Below are positions 35,237 to 43,200 of a DNA stretch of 64,000 bases, piece after piece (the first letter of the stretch is position 1; every line of letters begins with the position of its first letter). Made by a program: the position numbers and the translations under genes. This stretch comes from Micromonosporaceae bacterium. GTDB taxonomy: Bacteria; Actinomycetota; Actinomycetes; Mycobacteriales; Micromonosporaceae. The notes under the pieces were generated by a model. It worked only from the letters and a program-made list of their open reading frames with translations. It made no database searches and had not been told where the DNA came from. The stretch is taken from the NCBI GenBank assembly GCA_020027875.1, contig JAHRHA010000025.1:1-64000 (forward strand), written 5' to 3'.

Positions 35237-35644
35237 ATGAGCATGCATGTGCATCTCTTCGCCGCGACAAAGATCGAGTTCGCGCGGATCGATCCCTTCG
35301 TGGGCCCAGCCGGCAGCGACTGGCCGTACGTTGACTGTGCGGACTGGCTGGACGGACTGACCCCGCTCGTCGCCGCGCTGACGGGTCGCGACATCAGCGA
35401 GTTCGGCGAGGCCGAGCTGGTCTTTCCCGAGGTTGACGATGCGGAGTGGGAAGGTCCGTGGGTGGCCCAGCTCCCCACCGCCGATACCGAGGCGATGGCG
35501 TTCGTGGACGACGCGACGCTGCGCGATTATGCCGAGGCGGAGCGGCTGGGTCAAGCCGAGATCGACCGCAACGCCGCGCTTCGCGATCTGTGCAGCGAGG
35601 CGCTGACGGAGGAGCAGGACGTCTATCAATGGTCATCGAACTGA
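35237..35644 (+). CDS. Hypothetical acidic protein, unknown family
   Basis: 135 residues from ATG 35237 (ATG 35243 also possible). Very acidic, with no signal peptide or transmembrane segment: MHVHLFAATKIEFARIDPFVG, then many Asp/Glu in the C-terminal half. I do not recognise it. It could be a small cytoplasmic binding or immunity-like protein, but nothing in the sequence or neighbours supports a specific role. Confidence 0.6.
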   Translation: MSMHVHLFAATKIEFARIDPFVGPAGSDWPYVDCADWLDGLTPLVAALTGRDISEFGEAELVFPEVDDAEWEGPWVAQLPTADTEAMAFVDDATLRDYAEAERLGQAEIDRNAALRDLCSEALTEEQDVYQWSSN

Positions 35645-35666
35645 GCGGTCCGCGAACTAACTCGAA

Positions 35667-37703
35667 CTAACTCGTCACCGCTCGTTGCCTAGCCAGCTCC
35701 TCGAACGCGGCCAGCGACTCGGGGTTGGCAAGCGCACCCTTCGCCGCTGCGGCCTCCACCGGAGTACCGGTCAGGATCCTCTTGACCGGCACCTCGAGCT
35801 TCTTCGCCGACAGGGTCCGCGGCACTGCCCATACCTGGTAGATCTCATCCGGAATGTGGCGCGGTGACAGGTTTGTGCGCAGCTCCCGCGCGATCCGCGC
35901 CCGCAGCTCGTCGTCCAGCGTCAACCCGTCGGCGAGCACCACGAAGAGCAACAGCTCCCCGGCACCACCGTCAGGATCCTCGAGATGTACGACCACCGAG
36001 TCGACCACCTCGTCGAGCCCCTCCACGACGGAGTAGAACTCGCTCGTGCCCAGCCGCACCCCGCCCCGATTGAGCGTGGCGTCGGAGCGCCCCGTGATCA
36101 CGCATGAGCCGCGCTCAGTGATCGTGATCCAGTCGCCGTGGCGCCAGACCCCGGGGAACACGTCGAAGTACGCCTCGCGGTAGCGGGAACCGTCCGGGTC
36201 ATTCCAGAAGCCGACCGGCATCGACGGCATCGGCGCCGTGATGACAAGCTCGCCGACCTCTCCGATCACCGGCTTGCCGGCTTGGTCGAACGCCTCAACC
36301 TTCGCGCCAAGGCAACGACAGGCGATCTCCCCTTCATAGACGGGGAGCAGCGGCGAGGCGCCGACGAAGCCGGTACACATGTCGGTGCCACCGGAGATCG
36401 ACTGAAGCTGGACCGCGTCGCTGACCGCCTCGTACACCCAGCGAAAGCCCTCGGGCGGTAGCGGCGCCCCGGTCGAACCCACGGCGCGCAGCCTCGACAG
36501 GTCGGCCAACTCCCGCGGCACGATCCCGGCCTTCCGGCACGCCAGCAGGAATGGCGCAGACGTCCCGAAGTAGGTTATGCCCGCCGTCTCGGCCAGCCGC
36601 CACAGCTCGCCAAGGTCGGGAGCGGCCGGGTTGCCATCGAACATCACGATGGCCGAGCCCACGGCGGGCGCCGAGACCAGGAAGTTCCACATCATCCAGC
36701 CGGTGGTGCTGAACCAGAAGAACCGGTCACCCGGGCCCAGGTCGCTGTGCAGCGCCAGCATCTTGAGGTGCTCGAGCAGGATGCCGCCGTGCCCATGCAC
36801 GATCGGCTTGGGTAGCCCGGTCGTGCCGGAGGAGTAGAGCACGTATAGCGGATGGTCAAAGGGCACCGCATCGAACTCGAGCGGCGCGTCCGTCTCCGCG
36901 GCAAGCTCGGACCAGGCCAGGTCGTCGGCCGGCGGTCCGTCCCGAAGGTAGGACAAGTCGTGCAGATACGACAAGTCCCGCAGATACGACAACGTGACGA
37001 CGTGTGCAAGGGAGGGCAGCGCGGCCCGGATGTCGGCCACCTCGCCGGCGCGCTCGACGGGCTTGTCCCCGTAGGTGTAGCCGTCGACCGCTACCAGCAC
37101 CTTCGGCTCCACCTGCCGCCACCGGTCGACCACCGACCGGGTGCCGAACTCCGGCGCACAGCTGGTAAATACCGCTCCCAGGCTGGCCGCGGCGAGCATG
37201 AGGATGAACGTCTCCGGAATGTTTGGCGCGTACGCCGCCACTCGGTCGCCCCGCCCGACCCCGAGCCGCCGCAGGCCCGCCCGAACCCGTCGGACCTGCT
37301 CACGGAGGTCTGCGGCCGTCAGCGTGGTGGGAGCTCTGGTCTGCGAGTACGCCAGCACGACGGGGTGGTCGGCGGCGAGGCCCGGCATACGCAGCACGTG
37401 TTCGGCGTAGTTCAACGTGGCGCCGGGGAACCAGCGTGCGCCCGGCATCGCGGCGCCGCCGGCGTGGGGATCTATCGGATCCGCCAGCGTTTGCGCGGGT
37501 TGGGTGTGCGCGATGACCTCGAAGTAGTCCCACACTGCCGCCCAGAACGCGGAGATGTCCCCCACCGACCAGCGCCACAGCGTCGCGTAGTCCCGCCCCA
37601 CGGTGATTCCCCGGGTGCGCTCCACGAAGCGTACGAAGTCGCCCACCCGGGACCGGTCCAGAATGTCAGCCGGCGGTGTCCACAACACCTCGCCCGCGGT
37701 CAT
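35667..37703 (-). CDS. Acetoacetate-CoA ligase (acetoacetyl-CoA synthetase)
   Basis: 678-residue acyl-CoA synthetase of the acetyl/acetoacetyl-CoA synthetase type, converting acetoacetate, ATP and CoA to acetoacetyl-CoA. N-terminal ACAS domain includes WFPGATLNYAEH; the AMP-binding loop YSSGTTGLPKPIVHGHGG is near residue 290; WRHGDWI and ITGRSDATLNRGGVRLG follow, and the C-terminal lysine region SAKKLEVPVKRIL. ATG at 37703 has GGAGGAGG 5 bp upstream. An in-frame 18-bp tandem repeat (36946-36999) gives LSYLRDLSYLHDLSYLRDG in a surface-type region near residue 240. Confidence 0.9.
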   Translation of the reverse strand: MTAGEVLWTPPADILDRSRVGDFVRFVERTRGITVGRDYATLWRWSVGDISAFWAAVWDYFEVIAHTQPAQTLADPIDPHAGGAAMPGARWFPGATLNYAEHVLRMPGLAADHPVVLAYSQTRAPTTLTAADLREQVRRVRAGLRRLGVGRGDRVAAYAPNIPETFILMLAAASLGAVFTSCAPEFGTRSVVDRWRQVEPKVLVAVDGYTYGDKPVERAGEVADIRAALPSLAHVVTLSYLRDLSYLHDLSYLRDGPPADDLAWSELAAETDAPLEFDAVPFDHPLYVLYSSGTTGLPKPIVHGHGGILLEHLKMLALHSDLGPGDRFFWFSTTGWMMWNFLVSAPAVGSAIVMFDGNPAAPDLGELWRLAETAGITYFGTSAPFLLACRKAGIVPRELADLSRLRAVGSTGAPLPPEGFRWVYEAVSDAVQLQSISGGTDMCTGFVGASPLLPVYEGEIACRCLGAKVEAFDQAGKPVIGEVGELVITAPMPSMPVGFWNDPDGSRYREAYFDVFPGVWRHGDWITITERGSCVITGRSDATLNRGGVRLGTSEFYSVVEGLDEVVDSVVVHLEDPDGGAGELLLFVVLADGLTLDDELRARIARELRTNLSPRHIPDEIYQVWAVPRTLSAKKLEVPVKRILTGTPVEAAAAKGALANPESLAAFEELARQRAVTS
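36946..36999. repeat. 18-bp tandem repeat within the acetoacetate-CoA ligase gene
   Basis: About three 18-bp units (36946-36963, 36964-36981, 36982-36999), the third diverged, encoding repeats of a DLSYLR hexapeptide on the minus strand. In-frame, so the protein is lengthened, not broken. Confidence 0.75.
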
Positions 37704-37899
37704 CGCAGCCTCCTCCCCACCCTCGTGGCCGGCACCATCCTGCCGGACGCCGCGGTACGCACATTGTCGGGCACCAACCAGCGGTGCCGAAGTATGCCCA
37801 ACCCACACAGGTTGACCACCGCCAACCGTCCGTTCGTGGGACACCGCGTGGCGGCCCGGCACGCTACCGTGCGATCGTTCCCGATCGTGAGGAGTGCAG

Positions 37900-38538
37900 A
37901 TGCGCCACCTCCTGAGCGTCGGGTTGGCGCTCGTGCTGACTCCGCTGATCTACATCGCCACAGGGCTCTCGGCCATCAAGTTTGGCGAGGCGAACGAGCT
38001 AGGCGACATCGAGATCGTCCCAGCCCTGGTCGGGCTGTTCGCGGCCTTCGTCGCTGGTGCTCTCTACGCGCTGCTGGTGATGGCGCGCCTCTCGCCGGTC
38101 GGCCCCGTCTTCGCGGGCGTGGTGTACCTCGGCCTGACGCTGTGGGCGTTGCTCGCTCCGAGCGGCTTCCTCAACACGATGCCGGCTCGCCTGTTCGGGG
38201 TGGATGACGTGCTCTACGTCCCGGTGGGCTTCGGTACGGCCCTGCTCGCCGTACCCCTGCTCTTCACGGTGTTCAGCCCACGCCGCTGGCGCCGCAACGC
38301 CCAGCCAGGCGCCGTTGCGTACCAGGCCGCGCCGGCCTACCCGCCAGCACCGGGCTCGGCAGCGCCGAGCTACGACACGTCGCCTTCCTATGAGACTCCG
38401 GCGACCCCGGCCCCCACGTACGAGCCCCCGGTGTACACGCCGGCGCCGCCGGCCGCCCCGACCTATCCGAGCGTCACCGAGCCTGCCCAGGCGACGCCAG
38501 CCGACGCCAGCGAAGGCGACGACGCCATTCTTCGTTGA
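37900..38538 (+). CDS. Small membrane protein with proline-rich tail, unknown function
   Basis: 212 residues. About three or four transmembrane segments (LLSVGLALVLTPLIYIATGL, LVGLFAAFVAGALYALLVMA, VFAGVVYLGLTLWALL, YVPVGFGTALLAVPLLFTVF), then a Pro/Ala/Tyr/Thr-rich tail of about 80 residues. ATG at 37900 is 5-6 bp after GAGGAG; the GTG at 37894 overlaps that site. The stop codon TGA (38536-38538) is formed by the TTGATC of family-2 repeat copy 2. Same architecture as the protein at 26273, a possible paralogue. Confidence 0.75.
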   Translation: MRHLLSVGLALVLTPLIYIATGLSAIKFGEANELGDIEIVPALVGLFAAFVAGALYALLVMARLSPVGPVFAGVVYLGLTLWALLAPSGFLNTMPARLFGVDDVLYVPVGFGTALLAVPLLFTVFSPRRWRRNAQPGAVAYQAAPAYPPAPGSAAPSYDTSPSYETPATPAPTYEPPVYTPAPPAAPTYPSVTEPAQATPADASEGDDAILR

Positions 38539-38593
38539 TCAAGGGGATAGTCGCGTGATTGGAGATCAAATCGCGCGACTACGCCCTAGATCG
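38537..38593. repeat. Dispersed hairpin repeat, family 2, copy 2
   Basis: 57-bp imperfect hairpin: outer GATCAAGG and CCTAGATC, inner AGTCGCG and CGCGACT. Aligns in reverse orientation with 16316-16374. Its first bases supply the end of the upstream stop codon. Confidence 0.75.
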
Positions 38594-38772
38594 ACGGAGG
38601 GGTTGCTGGGCCGACTATCCTCGCCGGATACGCCGCACCCCCACGGCGTCGACGTGCTGGCTTAGGCTGAGCCGAAGCCGCAGGTGTGATCAGCCGGTAT
38701 CGGACCGATACCCCAGGGCCCGAGAAAACCGGTCACCGCATCCGCGCGGTGAGACAGCGAGCGGAGAGACGT

Positions 38773-40221
38773 GTGAGCTTCCCCTATTCCCCGACCCAGG
38801 CGTACCCCCCGCCCCAGGCGCAACAACCGACCCCGGTCGTGATGCCGTCCGGAGCACAACGACCGAGGCTGACCTTCATAGGTACGGGCTACCTCGGGGC
38901 GACCTACGCCATCTGTTTCGCGGAGTTGGGCTATGAGGTCCTCGGCGTCGACGTCGACGAAGCCAAGATCGCCAAGCTGGCCGCGGGCGAGGTCCCGATC
39001 CACGAGCCGGGACTTGACGAGCTCCTGCGCCGCAACCTCGCCGCGGGGCGCCTGCGGTTCTCCACCGACTACCGCGAGGCGGCCGATTTCGGCGACGTGC
39101 ATTTCATCTGTGTCGGTACGCCGCAGCGCCCCGACGGCATGAGCGCCGATCTGAGCTACGTGGAGACCGCGGTCACATCGTTGGTGCCTCATCTCACCCG
39201 CAAAGCCCTCATCGTCGGCAAGTCGACCGTCCCGGTCGGCACGGCCGAGTGGGTCGAGCAGCTTGTCGGCAAGCACGCGCCCGCGGAGCTCGGCGTCGAG
39301 GTGGCCTGGAGCCCCGAATTCCTCCAGGAGGGCTTCGCGGTCGAGGACGTCCTGCGCCCCAACCGACTCGTGCTCGGTCTGAAGAGCGCCTGGGCCCACT
39401 CGATGCTCTTCGCCGCCCATAAGGGTGTCTTCGAACTCGCCGTCAACGAGGACCGCGAGGTCCCCGTCGTGGTGACCGACTTCGCCACTGCCGAGCTGGT
39501 CAAGGTCGCGGCGAACGCGTTCCTCGCCACCAAGATCTCCTTCATCAACGCGATGGCCGAGGTCTGCGAAGCCTCTGGCGCAGACGTGAGCCAATTGGCG
39601 CGAGCCATCGGCTACGACGACCGGATCGGCAAGAAATTCCTGCGGGCCGGGGTCGGCTTCGGCGGCGGCTGCCTCCCCAAGGACATCCGTTCGTTCCAGG
39701 CTCGGGCTCAGGAACTCGGCGCAGGCGAGGCCCTACGGTTCCTGCACGAGGTCGACCTCATCAACCAGCGCCGACGCGGGCGCGTGGTCCAGCTCGCCGC
39801 CGAGCTGCTCGGCCGCCCGTACGGCCCGGCCGGTCCTGATCTCAGCGGCATGCGTATCGCCGTCCTGGGAGCGACCTTCAAGCCGAACACCGACGACGTA
39901 CGCGACTCGCCGGCCATCGCGGTCGCCCGCAAGTTGGCCCGCACGGGCGCCCAGGTGGGCGTGTACGACCCGCAGGGTATGGAGAACGCGAAGCGGGACC
40001 TGCCGGAGGTCTCGTACGCGCAGAGCATGACCGACGTCGTGCGCGACGCCGACCTGGTGTGTGTCCTCACGGCGTGGGAAGAGTTCCGCTACGCCGACCC
40101 CAACGTCCTCGGCGCGCTTGTCAACGGCAAGCGCGTCATCGACGGACTCAACTGCCTCGACCAGCCTCTGTGGACCGCGGCCGGCTGGGAGTTCCGTGGC
40201 ATGGGCCGCCCCAACCCCTAA
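38773..40221 (+). CDS. UDP-glucose 6-dehydrogenase
   Basis: 482 residues. Oxidises UDP-glucose to UDP-glucuronate in two steps (NAD-dependent). The N-terminus is a proline-rich segment (SFPYSPTQAYPPPQAQQPTP) seen in actinobacterial homologues. The NAD motif is FIGTGYLGATYA (about residue 35), VGKSTVPVGTAEWVE binds the sugar nucleotide, and the catalytic cysteine is in GGGCLPKD (about residue 299). GTG at 38773 has GGAGAG upstream; the longer open frame lacks one. Fits an envelope or exopolysaccharide role with manC and the GT4. Confidence 0.93.
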   Translation: MSFPYSPTQAYPPPQAQQPTPVVMPSGAQRPRLTFIGTGYLGATYAICFAELGYEVLGVDVDEAKIAKLAAGEVPIHEPGLDELLRRNLAAGRLRFSTDYREAADFGDVHFICVGTPQRPDGMSADLSYVETAVTSLVPHLTRKALIVGKSTVPVGTAEWVEQLVGKHAPAELGVEVAWSPEFLQEGFAVEDVLRPNRLVLGLKSAWAHSMLFAAHKGVFELAVNEDREVPVVVTDFATAELVKVAANAFLATKISFINAMAEVCEASGADVSQLARAIGYDDRIGKKFLRAGVGFGGGCLPKDIRSFQARAQELGAGEALRFLHEVDLINQRRRGRVVQLAAELLGRPYGPAGPDLSGMRIAVLGATFKPNTDDVRDSPAIAVARKLARTGAQVGVYDPQGMENAKRDLPEVSYAQSMTDVVRDADLVCVLTAWEEFRYADPNVLGALVNGKRVIDGLNCLDQPLWTAAGWEFRGMGRPNP

Positions 40222-40296
40222 CGCCTCGCCACCGCCCCGCTCTCGCCGCCCCCTTTCCCGCCGAGGTCGTAGCATCCCGCGCCCGCACACGGCAGA

Positions 40297-43200
40297 GTGT
40301 CTGTCGTGGACACTTACCCGTGCCCGGCCTGCGGTGGCGTCGCCGACGAGACCGACGGGTGCCGCTCGTGCGGCCGTGCCCATGACCCGGTGGCGGCGAC
40401 GCTCGCCCGACTCAACCAGGCGGTGGCCGGACTCGACGACGAGTCGCGACGACTCGCTGACGATCAGTCCGACCTAAGGGCCCGCCGGATCCGGCTTCAG
40501 GCGCAGCGACTCGCGCTGACGAACGCGGTGGCCCAACGTCTCGCCGATGAGGCCGCTGCGCGAAAGGGAAAGCGTCCCCGCGCCGTGCTGAGCCGGACCG
40601 CGATGAGCCGGACCGCGATGAGCCAGACCGCGATGAGCCAGACGGCGCCGAGCCAGACGGCGCCTACCCAGCGCGGCGAGCACACGCTCGGCACGGCCGG
40701 CGGCACCCCGACCGCCACTCAGGCAATCATCGAGACGCCCATCGGGGCGGAGACCTCGCCTCGGTCGGCGCAGAACACGCTGCTCACGCTCGGCGGCGTG
40801 CTGCTGGGCATCGCCGCGATCGTCTTCACTGGACTCTTCTACACGACCACTCAGACCGGTGGGCGGGCATTCATCCTGGGCATCGCCACCACCCTCTGCC
40901 TGGGTGTGCCAGTGCTGTTGGCCCGACGGACGCTGACCGCTACGGCGGAGACAATCGCCGGGCTCGGTCTGCTGCTGGTACTGCTGGACGGATACGTCGC
41001 ATACAGCGCCGATCTCGCGGGTCTGGGCAGTGTGTCCCCGCCCCTCTTCGCCGCCGTTCTGTTCGCTCTGGTCACTGTCGTCGCCGCCGCGTACAGGTTG
41101 GCGACCCATCTGCGCGCGCCTCAGTTCGCGGCACTGCTCGCCGTTCAGCCACTGTTGCCGCTGATAGGCCTCCATGTCGGGCTCGGCCGCAACGGCTTCG
41201 CGACCATCTTCGCCGTGGTCGCCGCGCAGAATCTCGGCGCCGTGGCCATGCTGAGCCGCGGCGACAGGATCAGCGCGAGGGCGGGACCGCAGCGTCGGCG
41301 CCCTGGCCGGCCCCGCATGCTGCGCGAGCTGGCCTGGCTCCTGTTCGGCGTGGCGATGACGATGTCGGCGGGGTTGGCCGTGGCGGGACTCGTCCGGGCC
41401 GACACCGTGGCCGAGGCGGTCGAGACATCGCTCGTGCTCCTGCTCGCAGCCGCGGTGGGCATCGCAGCAGGCCAGCTCGCCGGTCGGGATACGCTGCGCC
41501 ACGTCGCAACGGGTGCGGCGGCGCTGACCATTATCGCCGCGGTGAGCCGGGTCAACGCCCTGGCGCTGCCGCAGTACACGCTCGTGCTGACCACGGCGAC
41601 GGCCGCCGGCATCGCGGTCGCGGCTGGTTTCCTTCCCGCCGATGCGCGCCGAGGTCCGCAGATGGGGAGCCTGATCGGCGCGGCGCTGGCCGCGCTGGTG
41701 GTCACCGTCAGCGCGTCGAGCACCACGGCGGCGACGGTTCGTGCGGCGATCACGCCGTCGGTGTGGGCGGCAGACCTCGCCGGGTACGCCGAACGGGTGC
41801 ACACGACGAGCTGGCAGGTGCCCGCGTCGGCGGTCCTCCTGGCCGTGCTCGCGGTCGCGGCGGCGCCGCCCCGATGGCGCATTGACGCGGCGGTCGTCGG
41901 CGGGTTTCTGGTCGTGCTCGCCGCACCTGGGACGGGCAGCATCGCCTGGTGGGTGGTGCCGCTGCTCGGCGTCGTCGCGTCGTCGGCTTCGACGATGACG
42001 GCCTTGTTCGCCCCGGAAGGGCGAAGCGGGCTCATCCGGTCCGGGTCGGGCGCATTACTTGGGCTCTATGCCGTCGCCACGAGCCTTGCCCGACCTGAGC
42101 TGACCGCCGCGGTATGCGCGATCCTTGCCCTGGTGGCTGCCGCGACGGCGGTCAGCGCCGCGGGCTGGCCCGACCGCTTCGGCCCGTACGCCGATCGGGT
42201 GGCGGATTCGGCCGGCGGCGCGGCGGCTTTCACATTTCCGATCGCGGTCGGCACATACGCCTGGCTCGGGGGCGCGGCGCCTGGCGTACTGCTGCCCGTG
42301 ACCATGCTGGCCACGGCGGTCGGTGTGCTTGCGGCGGCCCTGTCGCAGGTGGCCGCACCGATGCCCGGGACGGGCAGTGCGGGCGGTGCCTTGGCCGCGA
42401 CCGCCGGCTGCCTAGTGCTGAGTATCCAGATCGACGGCACGACGCCGGGGGACATCGGCGTCGCCGTGCTCCTGCTGGTTGCCGCGGCCGCCACCGCCGC
42501 GTCGCGAGCGTTCGAGGTCTCCGCGGGCGCACTCGTCGAGGCGGTGTCCTCCGTCCCGGCCGCGGTCGGGGCCCTCGAGGACGCGATCGGTGGCACGATC
42601 GGCCGCGGGGCTGACATCCCGGACCGGCCACGGCGGCGCAGCCAACTCCTACGGGCCGATGGAATCACCGTTGGTGCGGCGCTCGCCACGGCGGCTCTGA
42701 TCTTCGCGATGGCCCGCCTGTTCGCCGTGGCCGTACCCGGCGTCGGCCTGGTCACAACGACGGCGATGGTCTTCGCGGTATCCCTCGGCGTCCTTGCTCT
42801 GCCTGAGGCTTGGCGCCGCGGGCCCCGCCTGGGCGGCGTCGCGGTCGGCGGCATGATCGGCGCTCTGACCGCCGGCATCGCCATAGCCGAGGCCGTACGG
42901 GTAATCGCAGCCAGCACACCGTTCTGGGCGGCCGATCTCGCCGCGTGGCATGACCGTGCCTCGGGATGGGCGCCGTTCGGCTGGCAGGTGCCGGCCAGCC
43001 TCCTGCTGGCCGCGGCCGCAGCGGCCGCGCTCCTGCCCGCTCCGGTCGGCGGCGACGTCGGGTTCGTGACGCTCTCGCTGGCTGGGCTCGCTGCCCCGGC
43101 CGCGCTGGGCCTGGCCTGGTGGAGCCCGATCGCGATCGCCGGATCCCTCGCCTTCGCCGCCGGCGTGGGCGCGGCTCTGGTCGGACCCGACGATGCCGAG

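Noticed and set aside
40588-40662. Minisatellite as a possible origin iteron array
   Set aside because: It lies inside a coding sequence with a 15-bp (codon-multiple) period and there are no DnaA-box-like motifs around it.
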